Origin: JADYZU01 sp964540965
GTDB taxonomy: Bacteria > Pseudomonadota > Alphaproteobacteria > Rhodobacterales > Rhodobacteraceae
Direction: 5' to 3'
DNA: 64,000 nucleotides
NCBI GenBank assembly: GCA_964540965.1
Contig: CAZIOT010000006.1
Coordinates: forward strand, 62,001 to 126,000
Shown piece by piece: positions 50,092 to 57,073 of the stretch (positions within the stretch are counted from its first letter, which is position 1; every line of letters starts with the position of its first letter). The position numbers were made by a program, and so were the translations under genes. The notes beneath the pieces were generated by a model. That model was not told where the DNA came from. It did no database searches and saw only the letters and a list, made by a program, of their open reading frames with translations.

Positions 50092-50125
50092 CGGTTGCGC
50101 TAACATGCAAGTGGTTGCGCTAACA
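50092..50125. promoter_or_regulatory. Tandem operator-like direct repeats before pckA
   Basis: GGTTGCGCTAACA occurs at 50093-50105 and again at 50113-50125, a 20-bp spacing (two helical turns), 87 bases before the pckA start. The GCGCTAACA half resembles the TAAC half of the pyk operator (794-807) and LacI-type central-carbon operators of alphaproteobacteria. Same-face tandem sites suggest cooperative binding. Confidence 0.5.
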
Positions 50126-50211
50126 AAGAAAATTGCCGCTATTCACCCGCGATTCCCGCGTGTTAAGCGGGACTCCTGGGCCGCGGCGGCGGCGAGGTGA
50201 GGAGCGGGACC

Positions 50212-51810
50212 ATGGAACAGGGTCGGGTCAATCCGGCAATGACACTGGCGGCGCAGGGCTTCGACGGTCCCGCCCAAGTCTATTACAATTTCCTTGAACC
50301 GGCGCTGGTTCAGGCTGCCGTCACCGGCGGCGAGGCGCAGCTGGGGCAGGGCGGCGCGGTGCTGGTCTCGACCGGCAAGCACACCGGGCGGTCGCCCAAG
50401 GACAAGTTCTTTGTCCGCTCGGCCCTGACGGAAAACACCATCTGGTGGGACAACAACGGCTCGATGCCGGCCGAGGGCTTTGCCGCGCTCAAGGCCGACA
50501 TGCTGGCGCATCTCAGGGGCCGCAGCGTCCATGTGCAGGACCTGTTCGCCGGCGCCGATCCGGTGCATCGGCTGGACGTGCGCATGGTGACGGAACTGGC
50601 CTGGCACGCCCTGTTCATCCGCCATCTGCTGCGCCGGCCCACCGCGGCCGAGGTCGATGCCTTTGTCCCCGATTTCACCATCATCAACAGCCCCAGCTTT
50701 CGCGCCGATCCGGCCCGCCATGGCTGCCGCAGCGAAACCGTCATCGCCATCAACCTTGACGAAAGGCTGGTGCTGATCGGCGGGACCGAATACGCCGGCG
50801 AAAACAAGAAGTCGGTGTTCACGCTGCTGAACTACCTGCTGCCGGAAAAGAACGTGATGCCGATGCATTGCAGCGCCAACCATGCGCCCGGCAATCCGGT
50901 CGATACCGCGATCTTCTTTGGCCTGTCGGGCACCGGCAAGACCACCTTGTCGGCCGATCCCTCGCGCGTCCTGATCGGCGACGACGAACACGGCTGGTCG
51001 GACCGCGGCACCTTCAATTTCGAAGGCGGCTGCTATGCCAAGACCATCAACCTGTCGGCCGAGGCCGAACCCGAGATCTTTGCCACCTGTTCGCGCTTCG
51101 GCTCGGTCATCGAGAACATGGTCTATGACCCCGAGACCTTCGAACTCGACTTTGCCGATGACAGCCTGACCGCCAACACCCGCAGCGCCTATCCGCTCGA
51201 GGCGATCTCGAACGCGTCCGAGACCGGGCTGGGCGGGCATCCCAAGAACATCGTGATGCTGACCTGCGATGCCTTCGGCGTGCTGCCGCCGATCTCGCGG
51301 CTGACGCCGGCGCAGGCGATGTATCACTTCCTGTCCGGGTTCACCGCCAAGGTCGCCGGGACCGAACGCGGCGTGACCGAGCCGGAGCCGACCTTCAGCA
51401 CCTGTTTCGGCGCCCCGTTCATGCCGCGCCGCCCCGAGGTCTATGGCGCGCTGCTGCGCGACAAGATGGCGAGCCATGGCGCGACCTGCTGGCTGGTCAA
51501 CACCGGCTGGACCGGCGGCGCCCATGGCACCGGCAAGCGGATGCCGATCAGGGCCACCCGCGCGCTTCTGGCCGCGGCGCTGGACGGCACCCTGGCCGAA
51601 GGGGTGTTCCGCAAGGATCCGTTCTTTGGCTTTGAAGTGCCGGTGGCGGTCGACGGCGTCGATGCCGCGCTGCTGGATCCGCGGTCGACCTGGGCCGATC
51701 CGGCCGCCTATGACCGGCAGGCAAAGAAGCTGGTCGGCATGTTTGCCGACAATTTCGAGAAATACGTCCCCTTCATCGACGACGACGTGCGGGCGGCGGC
51801 CATCGGCTAA
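50212..51810 (+). CDS. pckA: Phosphoenolpyruvate carboxykinase (ATP)
   Basis: Converts oxaloacetate and ATP to PEP and CO2, the entry to gluconeogenesis. The 532-residue length is normal. Visible motifs: STGKHTGRSPKDKFFVR near 54-70, the Walker-like kinase-1 loop FFGLSGTGKTTLSADP (about 237-252), the metal/kinase-2 site IGDDEHGW (about 258-265) and the downstream NTGWTGGAHGTGKRMPI loop near 428-444. The ATG at 50212 follows GGAG; a GTG at 50197 is less well placed. Tandem operator-like repeats upstream and divergent chvI indicate carbon-dependent control. Confidence 0.97.
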   Translation: MEQGRVNPAMTLAAQGFDGPAQVYYNFLEPALVQAAVTGGEAQLGQGGAVLVSTGKHTGRSPKDKFFVRSALTENTIWWDNNGSMPAEGFAALKADMLAHLRGRSVHVQDLFAGADPVHRLDVRMVTELAWHALFIRHLLRRPTAAEVDAFVPDFTIINSPSFRADPARHGCRSETVIAINLDERLVLIGGTEYAGENKKSVFTLLNYLLPEKNVMPMHCSANHAPGNPVDTAIFFGLSGTGKTTLSADPSRVLIGDDEHGWSDRGTFNFEGGCYAKTINLSAEAEPEIFATCSRFGSVIENMVYDPETFELDFADDSLTANTRSAYPLEAISNASETGLGGHPKNIVMLTCDAFGVLPPISRLTPAQAMYHFLSGFTAKVAGTERGVTEPEPTFSTCFGAPFMPRRPEVYGALLRDKMASHGATCWLVNTGWTGGAHGTGKRMPIRATRALLAAALDGTLAEGVFRKDPFFGFEVPVAVDGVDAALLDPRSTWADPAAYDRQAKKLVGMFADNFEKYVPFIDDDVRAAAIG

Positions 51811-51868
51811 GGTGGCGCCACAACCGAACGTGGCTTGACTGGCGCGCGCGACGGCGCAGGGTAGGGGC

Positions 51869-52402
51869 ATGAAACATGCCCTCGCCGCCCTGCTCCTGTC
51901 CGCCGCCCCGGCCCTTGCGCAAGAGGCCGGCGACGATGTCGCCGCCGTCCTGTCGCATTTCGAGGCCGGGATCCTTTGTGCGCAAGAGGTGATCGGCACA
52001 TCGCCGGCGCCCGATACCGTCGCCGGCATCACCAACATCATCGAAAGCGACCCGCCCTTCGTGTCGAACGGGCGGCAGGTGCCGGCGGTGCTGGGCGTCG
52101 GTTTCGGGGTCAAGGCGCAGTCGGCGGGGATCGATTACCCCGAAGTCACCATGGTGCTGACCCATCCGCCCATGGGCCCCGATGGCATGACGCGGCAAAG
52201 CTACACCACCGCCATCGGCACCGCCGACACGTCGATTTCCTTCTATCAGCTTGAATATGACTATGAACTTGTGGTCGGCCATTGGACCTTTACCGCGATG
52301 GCCGAGGGCAAGGTGCTGTATTCCGCCGGCTTCGACGTGGTGCCGCCGGAACAGGTGCCGGAACTGGCGGGGGTGTGCGGCTATGAAGATCTCCTTTCCT
52401 GA
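51869..52402 (+). CDS. Secreted DUF3859-family protein, paralogue 1
   Basis: 177 residues with a signal peptide (KHALAALLLSAAPALA, cleaved near residue 17). The mature part has FEAGILCAQEVIGTSPAPDT, GVGFGVKAQS and a conserved VLTHPPMGPDGMTRQSY segment. It matches what I recall of DUF3859, a small periplasmic family of unknown function. Its last 20 bases overlap the next gene, which encodes a clear paralogue. Confidence 0.75.
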   Translation: MKHALAALLLSAAPALAQEAGDDVAAVLSHFEAGILCAQEVIGTSPAPDTVAGITNIIESDPPFVSNGRQVPAVLGVGFGVKAQSAGIDYPEVTMVLTHPPMGPDGMTRQSYTTAIGTADTSISFYQLEYDYELVVGHWTFTAMAEGKVLYSAGFDVVPPEQVPELAGVCGYEDLLS

Positions 52403-52925
52403 GGCGGCGGCGTTCTTGTTTGGTCTTGCCGCCCTTCCGGCCAGCGCGCAGGTTCCGCCCGCCGATTTCGTCGCTCCGGGCATCGTTCTGGTAGAGGCGG
52501 GGATCATCTGCTCTGCTGATCCCCAAAGCATGAGACCCGCACCCGATACGCTGGCCGGCTTCATCAACACCGTTGACCCCGACGTGAACTTCGTCTCGCC
52601 CAGCCGCGAGATTCCGGCGATCGTCGGGCTGCGGTTCGGGGTGCGGACGATGGCGCGGGTCCGCCCGCGTCCGGGGGTCACGATCACGATCACCCATCCG
52701 CCGATGGAACCCGAGGGCACGACGCATCAAAGCTATGTCATCACGATGCCGGTCTGGACCAGGATCGACGGCTATCTTTTTGAATACGAACGGGATCTGG
52801 TGCCCGGCGACTGGACGATCAGCGCGGCCGACGGCGATGTCACGCTGTTCACGGCGCATTTCACTGTCGTCGACCCGGCCGAATTGCCCGAGTTGACGGG
52901 GCTTTGCCAGGAACTTCTCTCCTGA
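52383..52925 (+). CDS. Secreted DUF3859-family protein, paralogue 2
   Basis: 180 residues, starting MKISFPEAAAFLFGLAALPASA (key part FLFGLAALPASA), a signal peptide cleaved near residue 22. The body aligns along its length with the preceding protein: VEAGIICSADPQSMRPAPDT against FEAGILCAQEV...SPAPDT, ITHPPMEPEGTTHQSY against LTHPPMGPDGMTRQSY, and PAELPELTGLCQELLS against PEQVPELAGVCGYEDLLS. This is a tandem duplication with strong divergence. The ATG at 52383 lies inside the first gene, so translation is coupled. Confidence 0.75.
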   Translation: MKISFPEAAAFLFGLAALPASAQVPPADFVAPGIVLVEAGIICSADPQSMRPAPDTLAGFINTVDPDVNFVSPSREIPAIVGLRFGVRTMARVRPRPGVTITITHPPMEPEGTTHQSYVITMPVWTRIDGYLFEYERDLVPGDWTISAADGDVTLFTAHFTVVDPAELPELTGLCQELLS

Positions 52926-53067
52926 GGCCGATCCTCGCGAAATCCGCGGCCGGCCCGGGCCATTGCGCATCTGCGCCTGCCGCAGCGGCATGACCCGTGC
53001 ATCCCCGGGCGTGCAGACGCGGACCATGTCCAGCCCGCGGCGCAGCGTGGGTGAAACCGGCGAAACC

Positions 53068-53706
53068 CTATCGCACCGGATCGAACCCCGCGTCCTCGAG
53101 CGTGCAGTCGCGGATCACGTCCGTGCCGCAGCGGCGCAACTCCAGATCCGTCGTCAGGCAGATCCGCACTTCCTGGATCATGCCCGACCGGCACGTCACC
53201 GTGATCTGGTCGCGGGCCATCCCCGGATTGTCGCGCAGGAACGCCTCTTCGATCAGCCGCGCCGGCAGTTCTACCGGCCGCGTCAGGTCGGTCAGCACCT
53301 GCGGAAAGGTCACGCTGCCATAGGCCGCGCGCGCCAGATCGAAATAGTCGCCGGCGCGCAGGCCGGAACAGGCGCCGTGCTTGTTCCACTGATACCAGGC
53401 CAGCCCCGAGGCGCCCATGATGTCCTCCATCCCGGCGGTCATCTGCCGCGAGGGGGCGGGATATTGCGACAGGCAATCCTGCGGCCAGCCGCCCTCGGCA
53501 TATTGTGGCCAAAGGCCATGCAGAACCCAGCCCAGGTTGCGGCTGCCGTCGCATTCCGGGCTGCCGCGGTCGTCGCCTTCCAGCAGGCACCAGTTCGGCG
53601 ACCATGACAGGGACATGACGTAATAGTCGAAATCGCCGGCGCGGTCGTCGGCGCGGCAAAGCCCCGGCACGCTGGCAAGAACTAGGGCAGAGAGGAGGCG
53701 GAGCAT
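53068..53706 (-). CDS. Secreted RNase T2-family ribonuclease
   Basis: 212 residues with a signal peptide (LRLLSALVLASVPGLCRA). Both catalytic boxes are present: LHGLWPQY (His63) and WYQWNKHGACSG (His110 and Lys109). The position usually occupied by glutamate in box 2 (EWxKHGxC) is Gln106 here, a difference worth noting when predicting activity. The cysteine pattern is consistent with a disulfide-bonded periplasmic or exported nuclease. Monocistronic, with a TATATA-containing promoter region just upstream. Confidence 0.88.
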   Translation of the reverse strand: MLRLLSALVLASVPGLCRADDRAGDFDYYVMSLSWSPNWCLLEGDDRGSPECDGSRNLGWVLHGLWPQYAEGGWPQDCLSQYPAPSRQMTAGMEDIMGASGLAWYQWNKHGACSGLRAGDYFDLARAAYGSVTFPQVLTDLTRPVELPARLIEEAFLRDNPGMARDQITVTCRSGMIQEVRICLTTDLELRRCGTDVIRDCTLEDAGFDPVR

Positions 53707-53851
53707 TTCGGGCCTTTCAAATCGTCGCTTCGCCGACTATATACCGCGCCAGTTCCCCGACAGCGAGAACGGTGGCGGCCCCGGCCTCCACGCCCCGGCA
53801 GGGGCCTGGTCAAGGCTTGTCCGGGATTGGATATGATGACGAGGTGCCGAC

Positions 53852-54613
53852 ATGGCTGAGAAACCGCTGATGGCCCGCGCGACCGCGGTCTGGCTCATCG
53901 ACAACACGACGCTGAGCTTCCGGCAGATCGGCGAATTCTGCGGGATGCACGAGCTTGAGGTGCAGGGCATCGCCGACGGCGATGTCGCCGCCGGCGTCAA
54001 GGGCTTTGATCCCGTGGCCAACAACCAGCTGACCGCCGAGGAAATCCGCAAGGCCGAGGCCGATCCGCTGTACCGCCTGCGGCTCAAGTTCAACGCCGCC
54101 GCGGTGGGCGAGGAAAAGCGCCGCGGCCCGCGCTATACGCCCTTGTCGAAACGGCAGGACCGCCCGGCCTCGATCCTGTGGCTGGTCAAGTTCCACCCCG
54201 AACTGTCGGATGGCCAGATCTCGAAACTGGTCGGCACCACCAAGCCGACCATCGAGGCGATCCGCGAGCGCACCCACTGGAACATCGGCAATATCGAACC
54301 GATCGACCCGGTGGCCCTTGGCCTGTGCAAACAGTCCGAGCTCGATGCCGCCGTGCAGAAGGCGAACGAACGTCGCGCCCGCGAAGGCGTGGTGATGACC
54401 GACGACGAACGCCGCAAGCTGGTGTCGACGGCGCAAAGCCTGACCATGGCGCCGGAACCGCGCATCCCCTCGGCGATTGCCGGGCTGGAGACCTTCTCGC
54501 TGTCCGATCCGCGCGGCGATGACGAGGACGAGGCCGATACCGATCTGCCCGATGCCGACAGCCTGTTCAACCTGCCCGCCGGCGGGCCGGACGAGGATGA
54601 CGACGACCGCTGA
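53852..54613 (+). CDS. trcR: Cell-cycle transcriptional regulator TrcR (DUF1013 family)
   Basis: 253-residue, strongly conserved alphaproteobacterial protein. It begins AEKPLMARATAVWLIDNTTLSFRQIGEFCGMH (key part TAVWLIDNTTLSFRQI) with two helix-turn-helix-like segments, the second being LSDGQISKLVGTTKPTIEAI near 113-132. RRGPRYTPLSKRQDRP lies between them. The acidic C-terminal tail (DDEDEADTDLPDADS...DEDDDDR) is low-complexity. Known in Caulobacter as TrcR, a regulator acting with CtrA/GcrA-type cell-cycle control. Confidence 0.88.
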   Translation: MAEKPLMARATAVWLIDNTTLSFRQIGEFCGMHELEVQGIADGDVAAGVKGFDPVANNQLTAEEIRKAEADPLYRLRLKFNAAAVGEEKRRGPRYTPLSKRQDRPASILWLVKFHPELSDGQISKLVGTTKPTIEAIRERTHWNIGNIEPIDPVALGLCKQSELDAAVQKANERRAREGVVMTDDERRKLVSTAQSLTMAPEPRIPSAIAGLETFSLSDPRGDDEDEADTDLPDADSLFNLPAGGPDEDDDDR

Positions 54614-54662
54614 GACCGGCAGGCCCCGCCGGTGCGGGGCCGCCTGACACTGGTGCCCGATC

Positions 54663-54872
54663 CTAGTGATCGACACCGATCATCACATCCGAGGCCTTGA
54701 TGACGGCCGCGGCCTTGCCGCCGACCGTCAGCCCCAGTTCGGCAACCGCCTCGTTGGTGATCGAGGCGGTGACGATGCTGCCTCCGATGTCAAGCCGGAC
54801 ATGGCTGGTCACCGCGCCGGTCACGATCTCGACCACGGTGCCGGCCAGCACGTTGCGGGCGCTGAGTTTCAT
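54663..54872 (-). CDS. mop: Molbindin: single TOBE-domain molybdate-binding protein
   Basis: 69 residues forming one Mop/TOBE domain: MKLSARNVLAGTVVEIVTG, then SHVRLDIGGSIVTASIT and AELGLTVGGKAAAVIKASDVMIG. Molbindins assemble as hexamers and store molybdate in the cytoplasm, which would serve molybdoenzymes such as the nitrate reductase in this window. The ATG at 54872 follows AGGAG; an upstream in-frame start at 54956 has none. No molybdate transporter genes are adjacent. Confidence 0.9.
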   Translation of the reverse strand: MKLSARNVLAGTVVEIVTGAVTSHVRLDIGGSIVTASITNEAVAELGLTVGGKAAAVIKASDVMIGVDH

Positions 54873-55013
54873 GAGTTTCTCCTTTTGGTTGACTAAGGGG
54901 ATCTGCCGATTCTCCGGCAGGGTCAAGGCCGCGGCATTGCCGGTTGCCTTGCCCAAGAGGCGGGGGCAGGATGTCGGGGCCGGGTTCCCGGCGTGTTTTC
55001 AAGGATGGTTTCG

Positions 55014-55568
55014 ATGCGTCTTTCCGTTGCCCTGCTTCTTGGTCTTGCCGCCTCGCCCGCCGCGGCGTGGAGCCCCTGCGACGAACTCTGGTTCACCCGC
55101 AACCTGATCTACGACCGCGCCGGCTATTGCTTCACCTCTGACCTCGGCCGCGCCGTGTTCGACAATGCCGATTGCACCGGCAGCGAGGTGCGGCTTGATG
55201 CGCCGGCCGCCGCCGCTGTTGCCGCGATCGAGGGCTATGAGCAGGAATTGTCCTGCGCCATCGACACCGGCCGCCGCAGCCTTGACGTGGCCGACCTGCC
55301 GGCGCGGCGGGCGTTGATCGACCTGCCGGTGCCGTCGCCCTTTGCCTCGGCCTGCTACGGCTGGCGCGGCGGGCCGATCACCCTGCATTCCGGCCGGTCC
55401 GAAGGCACGCCCGTCACTGGCACCATCCGCCCCGGCGACGATCTGGTCTGGACCTTTGACGGCGAGGCCGGCTGGGCCTTTGTCCTGTCGCAGCAGGTGC
55501 CGGGGCAGATGGGCTGGTATCGCGAGCCGGCCTATGGCCCCGACGACTGCACCGCCTCGGCCGGTTAG
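55014..55568 (+). CDS. Secreted DUF4453-family protein with YARHG-like segment
   Basis: 184 residues with a signal peptide (RLSVALLLGLAASPAAA, cleaved before WSPCDELWF). The first mature segment, CDELWFTRNLIYDRAGYCF, has the YARHG-like pattern (W-x-x-RN-x-x-x-x-x-x-GYCF), and a second half carries GTPVTGTIRPGDDLVW. Four or more cysteines suggest disulfides. I associate it with DUF4453; function unknown. The ATG at 55014 is placed eight bases after AAGGA, better than the ATG at 55005. Confidence 0.7.
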   Translation: MRLSVALLLGLAASPAAAWSPCDELWFTRNLIYDRAGYCFTSDLGRAVFDNADCTGSEVRLDAPAAAAVAAIEGYEQELSCAIDTGRRSLDVADLPARRALIDLPVPSPFASACYGWRGGPITLHSGRSEGTPVTGTIRPGDDLVWTFDGEAGWAFVLSQQVPGQMGWYREPAYGPDDCTASAG

Positions 55569-55609
55569 GCGGCCCGCGGGCCGGGCGCGGGCAGCGCGGC
55601 CTTCCCCGC

Positions 55610-55638
55610 TTGCGCCCCGCGCTTTCCCGCCCTATATC
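55610..55638 (+). promoter_or_regulatory. Candidate promoter of the SRP RNA gene
   Basis: TTGCGC (55610-55615), a 17-base spacer and TATATC (55633-55638) end eight bases before the predicted RNA 5' end, an ideal position for a constitutive promoter. Confidence 0.6.
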
Positions 55639-55644
55639 CCGCGG

Positions 55645-55740
55645 CGAGAGGTTGGCGCGGGCAGGCGCCTCGCCAACCCGGTCAGGACCGGAAGGTAGCA
55701 GCCGCAACGAGCCCCGTCTGGGTCGATGTCCAGCCTCTCA
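55645..55740 (+). ncRNA. ffs: Signal recognition particle RNA (4.5S type)
   Basis: The conserved domain IV sequence GGTCAGGACCGGAAGGTAGC (55680-55699) and the following AGCC is the SRP54/Ffh-binding hairpin found in all bacterial SRP RNAs. The ends GAGAGGTTGG (55646-55655) and CCAGCCTCTC (55730-55739) close the rod with ten pairs including one G-T. The length of about 95 nt is normal for Gram-negative bacteria. Ends are estimated from the terminal stem. Confidence 0.93.
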
Positions 55741-55759
55741 CCCTTTCCCCAAGCCATGG

Positions 55760-56548
55760 CTAGAACCGCAGCGCCTTGTCGGTGGCCGCATCCAGAGCGC
55801 GGCCAAGGGCGGAGGCAAAGCCGGCGGCTTCGGCGGCGTCCAGACCGGCTGCGGTGATGCCGCGATAGCTGCGGTAGGCGTCCAGCAGCCGCGCGGCCTC
55901 GGCCATGTCATGCCGGAACAGCGCGGGGGCGTCGCAGACCACGGACAGGACGGCGCGGGCGGCGACATCGGGGGCGATGCCGCGGGACAGGGCGTGGTCA
56001 TACATCGTGCGGGCCATCAGCGCCGGATAGGCCGCGCCCGACCCCGACAACGCCGCCATCACCGCAAGCTGGCCCTCGTCCGCCACCCGGTCGACGGTGC
56101 CAAGCGCCGACAACAGGCGTTCGACCTGTGCGGCATCGGCTGCGGTCGGGGCGGCGCCGGCGCACCACGGCACATGGGCGGTGCCGCCGGTTGCGCCGCC
56201 GCCCGGCATCGCCCGGACGATCCGCGCCGCAGGCCAGTCTGCCGACAGCCGGTCAAGGCCGACCCCGGCCATGAACGACAGGACAAGGCCCGAAAAGTCG
56301 CGCGGCACCGCCATCGTATAGTCCTCGGGCCGCACCGACAGCACGATCACCCCGGCGCTGGCCGCCAGCCCGGACAGCCCGTCGGCCCAGACCACACCGG
56401 GCCAGGAAGCGAAATCGGCGGTTGGCCCGCGGCGGTTGGCCAGCGCCAGCCGCGCCGCAGGCCAGCCGCCCCGCAACAGGTTCCGCGCCAGCGCACCGCC
56501 CAGCCAGCCGGTGGCGCCCAGTATGCCGACGATGGGTTGGTCGTTCAT
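55760..56548 (-). CDS. Pyrroline-5-carboxylate reductase-family protein
   Basis: 262-residue NADP-dependent oxidoreductase. The N-terminal nucleotide-binding loop is VGILGATGWLGGALARNLLRG (key part GATGWLGGA, about 10-18), unusual in having ATGWLGG where ProC has GxGxMG. The middle has SVRPEDYTMAV and ARIVRAMPGGGATGGTA (like ProC RxMPNxP), and the C-terminal dimer helix region is LSGSGAAYPALMARTMYDHA. The MPGGGA in place of MPNTP and the altered loop suggest a ProC homologue with another substrate rather than the housekeeping proline enzyme. Confidence 0.75.
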   Translation of the reverse strand: MNDQPIVGILGATGWLGGALARNLLRGGWPAARLALANRRGPTADFASWPGVVWADGLSGLAASAGVIVLSVRPEDYTMAVPRDFSGLVLSFMAGVGLDRLSADWPAARIVRAMPGGGATGGTAHVPWCAGAAPTAADAAQVERLLSALGTVDRVADEGQLAVMAALSGSGAAYPALMARTMYDHALSRGIAPDVAARAVLSVVCDAPALFRHDMAEAARLLDAYRSYRGITAAGLDAAEAAGFASALGRALDAATDKALRF

Positions 56549-56962
56549 GCGGCGTGTCCTTGTCAGGGGGCCAGCGCAGGATTTCGCGCCGGTCCGTCCC
56601 CGTCAAGCGGCCCGAGATGCTCGGCTATCCGGTGGGCAGCGGTCCTTGGCCACATGGCTGCGGGTGCCGACTCGCGCCGGCCCGTCGGTTGCAGGTCGGC
56701 CGGACGGACCCCTCTGACCTGCCACAAAGGGAGATTTGCCAGCGCAGAAAGCGGTCGTTGTCGCGCCGCCGGCGGATGCGCGGCGCACGCGACCCCGGCT
56801 TGCACCGTATGGCTGAGCCAAGGGAAGGATACGGCCTGCGCAAGCCTTCGGACCGGTCGCAGACGCGCTGGCTCAGCAACCTGCTTGCGCGACCGGGGCG
56901 GAACCGGCTATGACACCCCCTGCGGACCCATGTGCCGCAGCCCTGAACCAAGGAGGCGTGCA
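56549..56962. other. Unassigned intergenic stretch upstream of the rsgA leader
   Basis: 414 bases with no supported gene. Minus-strand frames stay open for about 110 codons (56625-56963) but are arginine/cysteine-rich, lack a ribosome-binding site and look like GC-driven open frames. No tRNA (no TTCRANNC T-loop) or terminator with a T-tract is visible. Confidence 0.4.
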
Positions 56963-56998
56963 ATGGATATTGTCATCACCCTCCGGGCCGCCGTCTGA
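56963..56998 (+). CDS. Eleven-codon leader ORF upstream of rsgA
   Basis: An ATG at 56963 preceded by a perfect AAGGAGG (56950-56956) opens MDIVITLRAAV and stops at TGA 56996-56998. It is in the same frame as rsgA (75 bases further on, past a second stop), but rsgA itself has only a weak TTG start. A GC hairpin (57027-57042) lies between. The arrangement resembles a translated leader controlling the gene behind it. Confidence 0.45.
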   Translation: MDIVITLRAAV

Positions 56999-57026
56999 AC
57001 CCAGACCGCCGCCCGAGTCCGAAGCC

Positions 57027-57042
57027 GGCCGCGACTGCGGCC
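57027..57042 (+). promoter_or_regulatory. Leader hairpin before rsgA
   Basis: GGCCGC (57027-57032) and GCGGCC (57037-57042) form a perfect stem around GACT, 28 bases after the leader ORF stop and 31 bases before the rsgA start. It is followed by CTGATTCCTTCG, a weak pyrimidine tail, so it could be an attenuator or a translational element. Confidence 0.4.
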
Positions 57043-57073
57043 CTGATTCCTTCGTTCACGGGATATTCCAGAA

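Noticed and set aside
51808..51821. TAAGGTGGCGCCAC after pckA as a fourth copy of the 26-bp element
   Set aside because: It shares only the TAAGGTGG edge; the rest is a different short palindrome. Mentioned as a possible remnant only.
55571..55582. GGCCCGCGGGCC palindrome after the DUF4453 gene as a terminator
   Set aside because: The palindrome has no loop and no T-tail, so it cannot form a useful hairpin; it is typical of GC-rich spacer.
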